A stretch of DNA of 64,000 nt from contig NZ_CP095855.1 of assembly GCF_023100805.1 (NCBI RefSeq), positions 7,295,001 to 7,359,000 on the forward strand. The letters run 5' to 3'. This stretch comes from Chitinophaga filiformis. Its GTDB lineage: Bacteria > Bacteroidota > Bacteroidia > Chitinophagales > Chitinophagaceae. The stretch's first letter is position 1; every line of letters starts with the position of its first letter. The notes under the pieces were generated by a model. It saw only the letters and a list, made by a program, of their open reading frames with translations, was not told the origin of the DNA and did no database searches. The translations under genes were made by a program, and so were the position numbers. Positions 49,815-59,114 of the stretch are shown here, one piece after another.

Positions 49815-51896
49815 TTATTTCGTGATCACGCCCAACTCTGCCACACTGGCCCATTGCTCCTTTTCATTGGCGGGAGCAACTGCCACTAATCTGATGAAGC
49901 GTCCCTTCGCTGCTTTGTTAAACCGGATGCTTTGTGTCACAGGATTGTTTGCTATGTTGGCAAAGTTTCCCTGTGCCACCGGCTCGCCCCAGTTCTTTCC
50001 ATCTTCGCTCACGTAGAAAGCGTAGGTATAAATAGTACCCGACTTCTCTACAAGGTGTCTTGGCGTATAGGTAAAGCCCTTAAGCGTCAACTCCTCTCCC
50101 AGGTCTACCTGGATCTCATGCGGATATTTCGCCGCTTCGGGCTGGATGACAGAGGCCCAGAAAGACTCCGGATTACCATCTATTGCCTTCTCCGGATCCG
50201 CTCCTTTTGCCTGTCCGTCAGTAAAGGTCACCTTCCATTTTGCCGGAGCAATATCGTAAACAGCGGTCACCGTTGCGCTGGCTTTCTTTCCTTTTTCAAG
50301 GAATGCTTTTGCCTTTACAATACCTCCGGCCGGCAGGGAAACAGGGCCTGTATATTTAGGAGAGCTGTACACTGGCTCCTTGCCATCTACTGTATAATGC
50401 AGTTCAGGATCGGGAGAAGAACAGGTGATGCTTACCTCTCCCTGCTTATTGCGCTGGATGACAGGCACTGCCAGTAATCCCGGCGCTTTGTACAACTGTA
50501 CTTCGCTGATCACCGGACAAGCCAGTGCATCCTGTATATTGATACGCACCTGTGTGGTGGTGACATCAGGGAAAGAGAGGATGCGCTTATGACCAATAGT
50601 AGTAGCGGTCGCTATTTCCTTAAAAGCCCCGTTTTCAAGGATTTCTACAGAGAACGCTTTCACACGCTGACCAAGAGCGATATATTCCTGCAGCACCAGC
50701 CTGTTAAAAGAAGCTGGCTTCGCGAATGTCAATGTGATCGTACCCTTCAGTACACCGTCCGGCGTGGCCCAATATGTGCCCGGTTTGCCATCTGTAAGAT
50801 TCGCCGCACTTACCTTACTGTTATTCCTGCGGGTTTCAGTAGCTGTCACTTTCGCCTTCAGCGCAAGGTTCGTTTTAAAGCTCTCATCGCGGAAACGCTT
50901 AAATTCCATCAGGCGGATAGAATCTGCAGAATAGATCAGGCCTCTCCTGTCTACTGGTACGTTCAGCAGCATGTTGCCATTGCGTCCTACAGAGCCGTAA
51001 TAGATGTCCAGCAGGTGCTGCACACTCTTTACCTTATCGTTGGTAGAGGGGCTGTAGAACCATCCGGGACGAATAGATACATCGCATTCTGCCGGTATCC
51101 ATTTTTCACCGTTCATGTTCCCTTCATTCAGCACCGACTGTGCAGGAGCACCTTTACCAGGCGTAAAGCCTTTTACATTCAGGGTTGCCCAGTTGGTAGT
51201 ACCGGCAATGCCATCTTCATTACCTACCCAGCGGCAACCAGGACCTACATCACTGAAGATGACAGCATTGGGCTGATTCTTATATACAGTATGATGGAAG
51301 AGATCCCAGTCATATACCGGCTTCTTGCCATTAGGCCCTTCTCCGTTGGCGCCGTCGAACCATTGCTCAAATACAGGACCATAGCTGCTGAGCACCTCGT
51401 TCAGCGTATTGGAGAACACCTGGTTGTACTCAGGGGTACCATAGGCAGGGTGGTTACGGTCCCAGGGGGACAGGTACACACCGAACTTCAGGCCGTATTC
51501 CTTACAGGCCGCCGACAGTTCTTTCAGCACATCGCCCTTCCCGTTCTTCCAGGCACTTTCCCTTACGGTATGCGTGCTGTATTTACTGGGCCAGAGGCAG
51601 AAACCATCGTGGTGTTTGGCGGTAATAATGATCGCCTTCATTCCTGCCAGTTTCGCGGTACGCGCCCACTGGCGGGCGTCAAGCCGGGAAGGATTGAACA
51701 CCTTCGGATCTTCATCTCCATGTCCCCATTCATTGTCTGTAAAGGTATTCGGGCCCAGGTGGATGAACATGTAGTATTCCATGTCCTGCCAGGCTAACTG
51801 GGCTTTGGAAGGCAGTGCACCATAGGGAGCGATTTCCTGCGCATGAGCAGTAGCCAGGGTGCCGCAAAGCCCGGCCATTAATAGCAATTTTCTCAT
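49815..51896 (-). CDS. GH29 alpha-L-fucosidase with C-terminal carbohydrate-binding domains
   Basis: From the ATG at 51894-51896 (MRKLLLMAGLCGTLATAHAQ, a signal peptide) the protein has 693 residues; a start 15 codons upstream would bury the signal. The GH29 barrel (about 25-340) shows MEYYMFIHLGPNTFTDNEWG, IITAKHHDGFCLWPS, and the nucleophile region FEQWFDGANG. After it come a discoidin-like F5/8-type domain (about 350-470), a chitobiase-type beta domain (ELHYTVDGKEPVYSSPKYTG, about 490-550) and a second F5/8-type domain (about 565-690). It should remove fucose from glycans in the periplasm or at the surface. Confidence 0.94.
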   Translation of the reverse strand: MRKLLLMAGLCGTLATAHAQEIAPYGALPSKAQLAWQDMEYYMFIHLGPNTFTDNEWGHGDEDPKVFNPSRLDARQWARTAKLAGMKAIIITAKHHDGFCLWPSKYSTHTVRESAWKNGKGDVLKELSAACKEYGLKFGVYLSPWDRNHPAYGTPEYNQVFSNTLNEVLSSYGPVFEQWFDGANGEGPNGKKPVYDWDLFHHTVYKNQPNAVIFSDVGPGCRWVGNEDGIAGTTNWATLNVKGFTPGKGAPAQSVLNEGNMNGEKWIPAECDVSIRPGWFYSPSTNDKVKSVQHLLDIYYGSVGRNGNMLLNVPVDRRGLIYSADSIRLMEFKRFRDESFKTNLALKAKVTATETRRNNSKVSAANLTDGKPGTYWATPDGVLKGTITLTFAKPASFNRLVLQEYIALGQRVKAFSVEILENGAFKEIATATTIGHKRILSFPDVTTTQVRINIQDALACPVISEVQLYKAPGLLAVPVIQRNKQGEVSITCSSPDPELHYTVDGKEPVYSSPKYTGPVSLPAGGIVKAKAFLEKGKKASATVTAVYDIAPAKWKVTFTDGQAKGADPEKAIDGNPESFWASVIQPEAAKYPHEIQVDLGEELTLKGFTYTPRHLVEKSGTIYTYAFYVSEDGKNWGEPVAQGNFANIANNPVTQSIRFNKAAKGRFIRLVAVAPANEKEQWASVAELGVITK

Positions 51897-52308
51897 CTCT
51901 GATGTTTGTCTTTCGTGGAACCGGAATTGCTTCCGGCGCATTCTGTAGTTATTCGACCTGTTTTGTTTATTCCTGATACGATCCGGATGATCCGTGTATC
52001 CATCTAAAAATAATGCTTAATCATGCGTCAAGTATATAACAGGAGAAAATTGATGCAGGGAAAGTTAAAATACAGGAGAACCGCTCAGATAAGAAGTCTT
52101 TTCCGCCCGCGGCTGTCATGCTATAAAAAGGCCTGTTGATCTGCAATGGGAGGCCCCGGAGTGAGCCGGTCAACAAATGCATATACTTCGATAATAAACT
52201 ATTTTATCAGCAGCTATAGTAACTATAGCACATTTTCTATACTTTTAGACATCAACAACATACACCAGCAGTCTCGATCTTTTAGCAAGGGCTAAAAACC
52301 AAACACGC
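51897..52308. other. Divergent control region between fucosidase and GH109-like genes
   Basis: About 410 nt without a gene. It must hold two divergent promoters. No full TTG/TAnnTTTG pair was found on either strand. CTATAGTAACTATAG (52215-52229) is a small inverted repeat that could bind a regulator. Confidence 0.5.
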
Positions 52309-53703
52309 ATGAAAAAGCAGCACTTTCACAGGAGAAACTTTCTCAAAACCACTGTGGCAGCAGGTGTAGGATTGACCCTTCTCAATACGCCCGCCCGCCT
52401 CTTTGCAAACACCAAAAAAGAAAAAGTAAGAGTAGGATTGATCGGAGTAGGCGCCCGCGGACAAGGGCACCTGGAACTATGCCTTCACCGGGAGGATGTA
52501 GACGTCATAGCCATCTGCGACCCCGATACCCAATGGGCTGTTCCTAAGTCGCGCGAGTTAATTACCAAAGCTTACGGCGGAAAGAAAAAAGTGGCCGAAT
52601 ACAGCAACGGCCCGGAAGATTTTTACAACATGCTGAAACGCGATGACATCGATGCGGTGATCATTGCCACTCCCTGGGAATGGCATTCCATACAGGCCAT
52701 CGCTGCCATGAAAGCAGGTAAAACGCCTGCCGTGGAAGTATGCGGCGCCTCAGACATCCAGGAGTGCTGGAACCTCGTGAATGTCAGTGAAGACACCGGC
52801 GTTCCCTTGTTCGGTATGGAAAACGTATGTTACCGTCGGGATGTAATGGCGGTACTGAACATGGTACGGCAGGGCCTTTTCGGCGAGCTGACACACCTGC
52901 AGGGGGGCTACCAGCATGACCTGCGACAGGTAAAGTTCAATAATGGCAAACAATTGTATGGCGGCGGCGTTGAATTTGGCGAAAAAGCCATGTCGGAAGC
53001 CAAATGGCGCACCAATCACAGCGTACACCGCAATGGTGACCTGTACCCTACGCATGGCCTGGGACCTGTTGCCAACATGATCAATATCAACCGCGGCAAC
53101 CGCCTGCTGTCACTCACTTCTGTAGCCACCAAATCCAGAGGCTTACACAAGTATGTTGTAGACCACGGAGGCGAGAACCATCCCAACGCCAAGGTGGAAT
53201 TTAAACTGGGCGATATCGTCACTACCCTGATCCGCACCAACAACGGCGAGACGATCATGCTTTCGCACGATACTAATTCTCCCCGCCCCTATTCTCTCAA
53301 CTTCCGCGTACAGGGCACCAATGGCCTGTGGATGGACGATCTGGATTCCATCTATATAGAAGGGAAAAGCCCTTATGACGAGTGGGAGAAAGCAGGTACA
53401 GAAAAGGATGCCGGCAGTTACATGGCCAGGTATGATCATCCGCTGTGGAAACGTTACACCAGCAGCGCCGCCGGCGCAGGCCATGGAGGTATGGACTGGT
53501 ATGTGATCAATTCTTTTATAGAAAGTGTCAAACGGGGCGCCCCTTATGCCCTGGATGTATACGACTTCGCTACCTGGTATGCCATTACTCCGCTGAGCGA
53601 GCAGTCGGTGGCAGAAGGCGGGAACGTACAGTATATCCCCGATTTTACCAGGGGAAGATGGATGAACCGGAAACCGATCTTTGCACTGGACGACCAGTAC
53701 TAA
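52309..53703 (+). CDS. GH109-like alpha-N-acetylgalactosaminidase (Gfo/Idh/MocA fold)
   Basis: This 464-residue protein begins with a Tat signal (HRRNFLKTTVAAGVGLTLL, about 7-25), then a Rossmann NAD-binding fold VRVGLIGVGARGQGHLEL (about 41-58). The motifs TPWEWHSIQAI (about 126), MENVCYRRDVMAVLNMVRQG, and DLYPTHGLGPVANMI match GH109 enzymes such as the Elizabethkingia NagA, which remove terminal alpha-GalNAc by an NAD-dependent mechanism. Length agrees (about 440-470). It is divergent from the fucosidase gene, which fits joint trimming of blood-group A-type glycans. Confidence 0.9.
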   Translation: MKKQHFHRRNFLKTTVAAGVGLTLLNTPARLFANTKKEKVRVGLIGVGARGQGHLELCLHREDVDVIAICDPDTQWAVPKSRELITKAYGGKKKVAEYSNGPEDFYNMLKRDDIDAVIIATPWEWHSIQAIAAMKAGKTPAVEVCGASDIQECWNLVNVSEDTGVPLFGMENVCYRRDVMAVLNMVRQGLFGELTHLQGGYQHDLRQVKFNNGKQLYGGGVEFGEKAMSEAKWRTNHSVHRNGDLYPTHGLGPVANMININRGNRLLSLTSVATKSRGLHKYVVDHGGENHPNAKVEFKLGDIVTTLIRTNNGETIMLSHDTNSPRPYSLNFRVQGTNGLWMDDLDSIYIEGKSPYDEWEKAGTEKDAGSYMARYDHPLWKRYTSSAAGAGHGGMDWYVINSFIESVKRGAPYALDVYDFATWYAITPLSEQSVAEGGNVQYIPDFTRGRWMNRKPIFALDDQY

Positions 53704-53707
53704 AATA

Positions 53708-53741
53708 AACGAAGCCTTCCGCCATGGCGGAAGGCTTCGTT
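53708..53741. terminator. Bidirectional terminator, 34-nt perfect palindrome
   Basis: The arms 53708-53724 and 53725-53741 are exact inverted complements with no spacer. It lies 5 nt after the GH109-like stop and 19 nt before the MFS gene end, ending both convergent transcripts. Confidence 0.87.
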
Positions 53742-53759
53742 CTTATAACAAGTTCGTAA

Positions 53760-55076
53760 TTACTTCTTGCCTACTTTGTGTCCTGCCACCGCATAATAGA
53801 GAATGTAGATATATCCTGGTACCATACAGTACAGGAATGCATGCCTGAAGTCCATTCCCTGCACATAAATGAAACTTTCAGGGTTATACAGACGGGAGAA
53901 TATCTGCGGCAGTACGCCACCACCAACAATACCCATTACCAGGAAAGCAGAGCCCAGCTTTGTAAACCTGCCCAGCTTTTCAATAGCAAGCGGGAATATG
54001 GCCGGCCACATCAGGGAGTTGGCCAAACCAAGTAAGGCAATGAAAGTAACTGCGGTATAGCCTTTGGTCATAAATGCACAGGTGGTGAACAGTATACCCA
54101 GAATAGCGCAGATACGTAAACTCTTGTCCTGTGACAGGTATTTCGGAATAGTGATAATCCCCACAACATATCCCACCAGCATGGCAGCCAGTGTAAATGT
54201 GGTGAAATATTTCGTTTTATCAAGGCTCATGCCCAGTTCCCTGCCATAAGTACCTATTACGTCACCAGCCATTACTTCCACACCAACATACATGAAAATG
54301 CACAGGGCGCCCAGCAACAGGTAAGGATACTGGAAAACACTGGTCCTGTTGTCTGTCACCGTCTTTCCTTCCGCGTCCACAGCTCCGCTTTCAGTTTCAA
54401 TTTCAGGCAGGGAAGAGCGGCCAATGGCTACTGCCAGTAATACCAGGAAAACCGCAAGAACGATATAAGGAAGGATCACCCTGGAAGCCAGGCTGTCGAG
54501 TAAGGTGCTTTTTTCAACCAGGTCTGTTGCCGCCTTTATTTTTGATTCCAGCTCGTTGGCATTTTTCAGAATGATGGAAGCAAGGATCAGCGGGCTGATA
54601 GTACCGGCAATCTTATTACAGATCCCCATCATACTAATACGCTTGGCAGCACTTTCAATAGGTCCGATAATGCTTACATAAGGGTTGGAAGCGGTCTGTA
54701 AGAGCGACATGCCCGCCCCCTGTATAAACAGCCCTGTCAGGAAAAGACCGAAACTACGGGTATTAGCCGCCGGAATGAATACCAGGCAACCTGCAGCCAT
54801 GATCACAAGGCTATAGGCCATTCCGTTCTTAAAACCCGTCTTCTTAATGATAAAAGAAGATGGGATTGCCAGGAAAAAGTAACCCAGATAAGAAGCGAAA
54901 GTCACCAGCAGCGCTTCTGCGATGGAAAGCTCGCAGGATATTTGCAAGAATGGAATCAGTGTGGCATTCACCCACGTGATAAAACCCAGCATAAAATAAA
55001 GCACGCCCAGAATAATAAGCGATTGCACATAGCCAGCCTGTTTAGGCGGGGCAAGCGTAGTTGCGGTGTTAGCCAT
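53760..55076 (-). CDS. Sugar MFS permease (FucP-like)
   Basis: This 438-residue protein has about 12 membrane helices with the sequence type of the FucP/GluP group: LGFITWVNATLIPFLQISCE in helix 1, LGYFFLAIPSSFIIKKTGFK and QTASNPYVSIIGP in the N-terminal half. FucP-type carriers take up L-fucose, glucose or galactose with protons. Next to GH29 fucosidase and GH109-like genes, fucose or an amino sugar is likely; the sugar is not determined by the sequence alone. Confidence 0.9.
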   Translation of the reverse strand: MANTATTLAPPKQAGYVQSLIILGVLYFMLGFITWVNATLIPFLQISCELSIAEALLVTFASYLGYFFLAIPSSFIIKKTGFKNGMAYSLVIMAAGCLVFIPAANTRSFGLFLTGLFIQGAGMSLLQTASNPYVSIIGPIESAAKRISMMGICNKIAGTISPLILASIILKNANELESKIKAATDLVEKSTLLDSLASRVILPYIVLAVFLVLLAVAIGRSSLPEIETESGAVDAEGKTVTDNRTSVFQYPYLLLGALCIFMYVGVEVMAGDVIGTYGRELGMSLDKTKYFTTFTLAAMLVGYVVGIITIPKYLSQDKSLRICAILGILFTTCAFMTKGYTAVTFIALLGLANSLMWPAIFPLAIEKLGRFTKLGSAFLVMGIVGGGVLPQIFSRLYNPESFIYVQGMDFRHAFLYCMVPGYIYILYYAVAGHKVGKK

Positions 55077-55407
55077 TACATTCCTTGTTTATAAATTTTA
55101 ATGATTTTGATTGATCCTTGCGAACTTAGTCAACTATTTCTGCATTTCATAGGAATTTGCAACTAAATCCGCTTTTTTAATAGATTTAAGTTAAATTCCC
55201 ATCTTAATTGGTTCAAAAAGTACGTTTTTTTACACTCAATCCGGAATAATTATCAGTCTATGTCTAATTTAAATAGAAATTTTATAACATATTAGCTAAA
55301 ACGTTTTTGCCTCAGGAAAATAGGCACATTTATTTTTGAAATTTAGGAATTCTCGAAAAATAATTTATACATTTATCGCGCAAAAATTACAGTAATTTAA
55401 CACGTTT
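55077..55407. other. AT-rich divergent control region
   Basis: About 330 nt without a gene between two divergent MFS genes. It contains the promoter at 55304-55338 for the rightward operon. No clear promoter was seen for the leftward gene. Confidence 0.5.
55304..55338 (+). promoter_or_regulatory. Promoter of the MFS-ROK-glycosylasparaginase-cutC operon
   Basis: TTTTTG (55304-55309), 21 nt and TATTTTTG (55331-55338) are a close match to the Bacteroidota consensus, 69 nt before the ATG. Confidence 0.68.
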
Positions 55408-57078
55408 ATGGCTCAACAAACAAAGCAAAGTACACATCCATCTTTCTTTGTACTGATACTTGTATTTTTTTTCTGGGGATTTGTTGCTGCATCGAACAGC
55501 ATCTTTATTCCCTTCTGTAAGGCCCACTTCCATCTGGGACAACTGGAATCACAATTGATCGATTTCTCGTTCTACGGCGCTTACTTTATCGGCTCGCTGC
55601 TGCTGTACCTGTTCTCAGCACTGCGGGGCGTAGATATTTTAAACAAGATCGGCTACCAGAAAGGGATCATTTATGGCCTTCTGATTTCCGTAGTAGGTGC
55701 AGTGGCATTGATCGCTGCAGTGAATATCGGTAACAACATGGCTGATGCCACTATGGCCTTCTATCTTATTCTCGGTGCGTTCTTTATTGTTGCTTTGGGC
55801 TTCTCTCTGCAGCAGACCGCTGCCAATCCCTTTGCCATCCTGCTGGGAGATCCGGCTAAAGGCACCCACCGCCTGAACCTGGCGGGAGGTGTGAATTCCT
55901 TTGGTACTACCATCGGTCCATTAGTTGTAAGTATCCTGCTTTTCGGTTCAGCCAAAGACGCTTCTGCTTCTGCTGATACTGACATCAGCAAGATCAATAC
56001 ACTCTACATCCTGCTGATCGTATTGTTCCTGGTAGCTGCAGTTATCTTCTGGTTTTCCAAAATGCCTAAAGAGACTTCTGACGAACCATTTGAACAATCA
56101 GCCAAGGCCAGTCGTTCATTAAGCGGTATCACTGCTATGTTCGTCCTGATCCTTGTCGGTATTATACTGAATGCCATTAAAACCAACATCGGTTTCTCAG
56201 CAACCGCTGAGGTGGGGCTCCCATTCTTCCTCGTTGGTATTATCGGCATCTTCGGTATCCTGTTCAACGCAAGACAGTCTGCCCGGAAAGACGGTAATGG
56301 CTGGGGCGCTATGAAATACCCGCAGCTGATCCTCGGTATGATTGCCATTTTCGTGTATGTAGGCGTGGAAGTGACCATTGCCAGCAACATGGGCGCCCTG
56401 CTGAAACATCCTGGTTTCTTCACTGCTGAAGGCCTGGCTGAATCGCAGATAGACCCTTATGTATCCCTTTTCTGGGGTAGTATGATGGTGGGCCGCTGGA
56501 CAGGCGCTATCACTGTATTCAACCTGTCTGACCGTTCCCGTAAGATCCTTTCCGTTATTGTTCCTTTCATCGCTTATGGTGTGGTGCTCGGCGCCAACCA
56601 CCTGAAAGGTACAGACGTGAGCGTGTTATATCCTTATGCCGGCGTACTGGTAATTCAGATCATCGGTTTCTTCGCAGGACAGGAAAAACCAGCTAAAACG
56701 CTGATGATCTTTGCCCTGTTCGGTATCCTTGCCATGATCATCGGCTTATGCACTACCGGTTCAACAGCTATCTTCGCCTTCATCAGCGGTGGCCTGTTCT
56801 GTTCCGTAATGTGGTCCTGCATCTTCGCACTGTCTATCGCAGGTCTGGGTAAATATACCAGCCAGGGCTCATCCTTCCTGATCCTGATGATCCTGGGCGG
56901 ATCTCTGATCCCTCCGGTACAGGGTGGTCTGGCAGACATTCCTTCCATAGGTATTCATTATTCTTACATTATACCGGTGATATGCTTCGCATACCTGGCT
57001 TTCTTCGCATTCAGAGTTAAAAACATATTAAAATCACAGGGAATAGATTATGAGTCAGCAATTAGCGGTGGGCATTGA
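55408..57078 (+). CDS. Sugar MFS permease, extended form
   Basis: This 556-residue protein is longer than FucP (438). It has the same N-terminal sequence type (FFFWGFVAASNSIFIPFCKA, FSLQQTAANPFAILLGDPAK) and about 12-14 membrane helices. A charged loop near the middle (about 215-235) and extra helices explain the length. It likely imports a sugar released by the enzymes of this locus. Its end overlaps the start of the ROK kinase gene by 29 nt, so transport and phosphorylation are tightly linked. Confidence 0.9.
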   Translation: MAQQTKQSTHPSFFVLILVFFFWGFVAASNSIFIPFCKAHFHLGQLESQLIDFSFYGAYFIGSLLLYLFSALRGVDILNKIGYQKGIIYGLLISVVGAVALIAAVNIGNNMADATMAFYLILGAFFIVALGFSLQQTAANPFAILLGDPAKGTHRLNLAGGVNSFGTTIGPLVVSILLFGSAKDASASADTDISKINTLYILLIVLFLVAAVIFWFSKMPKETSDEPFEQSAKASRSLSGITAMFVLILVGIILNAIKTNIGFSATAEVGLPFFLVGIIGIFGILFNARQSARKDGNGWGAMKYPQLILGMIAIFVYVGVEVTIASNMGALLKHPGFFTAEGLAESQIDPYVSLFWGSMMVGRWTGAITVFNLSDRSRKILSVIVPFIAYGVVLGANHLKGTDVSVLYPYAGVLVIQIIGFFAGQEKPAKTLMIFALFGILAMIIGLCTTGSTAIFAFISGGLFCSVMWSCIFALSIAGLGKYTSQGSSFLILMILGGSLIPPVQGGLADIPSIGIHYSYIIPVICFAYLAFFAFRVKNILKSQGIDYESAISGGH

Positions 57079-58015
57079 TATTGGCGGAACCAATACAAAG
57101 TTTGGCATAGTAGATCGCAGAGGTAATATTCTGTGTGATGGCCGTATGCTTACAAATCAACACGAGGACGTTCATGGCTTCCTGGATGAGCTGCATGAAC
57201 ACCTCTCCGTACTGATAGCACAGGTTGGTGGTATCGATAACATCAGGGGTATTGGTGTTGGTGCACCAAACGGTAACTTTTATACAGGGAACATCGAGTA
57301 TGCTCCTAACCTTCGCTGGAAAGGCGTAGTGCCACTGGCAAAACTGCTGAGCGAGAAGTTCGGCGTACCGGCTATCCTCACCAACGATGCCAACGCAGCT
57401 GCACTGGGTGAATTCCAGTATGGCGCGGCAAGAAGTATGAGAGACTTCATCGTTATCACCCTGGGTACAGGCGTAGGTAGCGGTATTGTTGCCAACGGTC
57501 AGCTGATATACGGTCATGACGGCTTTGCCGGCGAACTGGGTCACTGTATCGTAATACCTGGTGGCAGATATCACCCTGGTACCGGTGCACACGGTTCCCT
57601 TGAAGCATATGCTTCCGCTACCGGTGTAACCAATACAGCACTGGAATTCCTGGCCAACCGCCCGGATACCAAAAGCATCCTGCGCGATCATCCAAAAGAA
57701 GAGATCAATTCCAAACTGATATATGAAGCAGCCATGAAGGGCGACCCACTGGCTGTAGAAGTGTACGAATTCACCGGTAAGATACTGGGTGAAGCTTTGG
57801 CTAACTTCGTAATGTTCTCCAGTCCTGAAGCGATCATCCTTTTCGGTGGTCTGACAAAGGCAGGCGACATGATCATGAAACCTGTACGCGAGCATATGGA
57901 GAAAAACCTGCTGCCTATCTTCCAGAACAAGGTTAAGCTGGTATTCTCCGAGCTGAAAGAAAGTGATGCAGCGATATTAGGCGCAAGCGCACTGGCTTGG
58001 GAAATGAAAGATTAA
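57050..58015 (+). CDS. ROK-family sugar kinase lacking the zinc-binding cysteines
   Basis: This 321-residue protein has the ATP loop GIDIGGTNTKFG (8-19), the catalytic Asp113 in TNDANAAALGE and ITLGTGVGSGIVANG (136-150). The ROK zinc site is normally GH followed by a CxCGxxGC motif. Here GELGHCIVIP is kept (161-170) but the next segment is GGRYHPGTGAHGSLE (171-185), so all three Cys are missing. Phosphorylation of glucose, GlcNAc or a similar hexose is inferred. It overlaps the MFS gene by 29 nt. Confidence 0.9.
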   Translation: MSQQLAVGIDIGGTNTKFGIVDRRGNILCDGRMLTNQHEDVHGFLDELHEHLSVLIAQVGGIDNIRGIGVGAPNGNFYTGNIEYAPNLRWKGVVPLAKLLSEKFGVPAILTNDANAAALGEFQYGAARSMRDFIVITLGTGVGSGIVANGQLIYGHDGFAGELGHCIVIPGGRYHPGTGAHGSLEAYASATGVTNTALEFLANRPDTKSILRDHPKEEINSKLIYEAAMKGDPLAVEVYEFTGKILGEALANFVMFSSPEAIILFGGLTKAGDMIMKPVREHMEKNLLPIFQNKVKLVFSELKESDAAILGASALAWEMKD

Positions 58016-58053
58016 ACTTTCGGCCGGGCATCCGGTATCATAAATAAAGCATT

Positions 58054-59106
58054 ATGCAAGATCGCAGACATTTTCTGAAAGCAGCGGCACTAAGTGCCGC
58101 TGCTTTATCTTTAGATGGCATTACATCTAAACCGGCACACGCGGCGCCTTTTGTGAAAGGAACAAAGGCAAAGCCAATTGTAGTATCTACCTGGGACTTC
58201 GGCCGTGCGGCCAATGAAGCTGCCTGGGATGTACTGAAAAGCGGCGGCCGTGCCCTCGACGCAGTAGAAGCCGGCGTAAAAGTACCCGAAGCAGACCCTA
58301 ACAACCATACCGTAGGTTACAGCGGGTTTCCCGACCGTGATGGCCGTGTAACCCTGGACGCCTGTATTATGGATGAACTGGGCAACTGCGGTTCTGTAGC
58401 CGCCCTCGAGCACGTGGTACATGCCATTTCCGTGGCACGCGCAGTGATGGAAAAAACACCTCACGTCATGCTGGTAGGCGATGGCGCACTCCAGTTTGCA
58501 CTAGCCAACGGATTCAAAAAAGAGAACCTGCTGACACCTGAATCAGAGAAGGCATGGCGCGAATGGCTGAAAAAGTCCGAATACAAGCCTATTATGAACA
58601 TAGAGAACACTTCCTATGGTCCTGAGAAGGAATCGGCTTTTAACCCGCTTAAACTGCCTGGAAACGTGTATAACCATGACACCATCGGCATGATAGCCAT
58701 GGATGCCAACGGTAACCTCTCGGGCGCCTGCACTACCAGCGGTATGGCCTTTAAGCTGCATGGCCGCGTAGGCGACTCTCCCATTATCGGCGCAGGCCTG
58801 TATGTAGACAATGAAATAGGCGCTGCTACTTCTACCGGCGTAGGTGAAGAAGTGATCCGCGTGGTAGGTAGCTTCCTCGTGGTAGAACTGATGCGCCAGG
58901 GCTATTCCCCTGAGGCGGCCTGTAAGGAAGCGGTGACCCGTATCGTGAAGAAGAATAAAGAAAGAGCCAAGGGCTTACAGGTAGGTTTCCTGGCCATCAA
59001 TAAGAAAGGTGAGCATGGTGCATACTGCCTGCAGAAAGGATTTAACTATGCAGTGAAGTCTGAAAAGGACAACAACATCCTGATAGACGGCAAGCATTAT
59101 TTCTGA
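58054..59106 (+). CDS. N4-(beta-N-acetylglucosaminyl)-L-asparaginase (glycosylasparaginase)
   Basis: This 350-residue Ntn hydrolase has a Tat signal (DRRHFLKAAALSAAALSLDG, about 3-22) and the autocleavage site NHDTIGMI with the catalytic Thr210. GRVGDSPIIGAGLYVDNEIG and ATSTGVGEE match the Elizabethkingia and human enzymes. It cuts the GlcNAc-Asn bond of N-linked glycoasparagines. Co-located fucosidase, GH109-like enzyme, MFS and ROK kinase fit a glycoprotein-degradation role. It lies 38 nt after the ROK gene. Confidence 0.95.
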   Translation: MQDRRHFLKAAALSAAALSLDGITSKPAHAAPFVKGTKAKPIVVSTWDFGRAANEAAWDVLKSGGRALDAVEAGVKVPEADPNNHTVGYSGFPDRDGRVTLDACIMDELGNCGSVAALEHVVHAISVARAVMEKTPHVMLVGDGALQFALANGFKKENLLTPESEKAWREWLKKSEYKPIMNIENTSYGPEKESAFNPLKLPGNVYNHDTIGMIAMDANGNLSGACTTSGMAFKLHGRVGDSPIIGAGLYVDNEIGAATSTGVGEEVIRVVGSFLVVELMRQGYSPEAACKEAVTRIVKKNKERAKGLQVGFLAINKKGEHGAYCLQKGFNYAVKSEKDNNILIDGKHYF

Positions 59107-59114
59107 TAAAAAGA

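Noticed and set aside
50589..51797. A 402-codon open frame on the plus strand inside the fucosidase gene
   Set aside because: It is antisense to a complete GH29 protein with catalytic motifs; no family motif in the antisense product.
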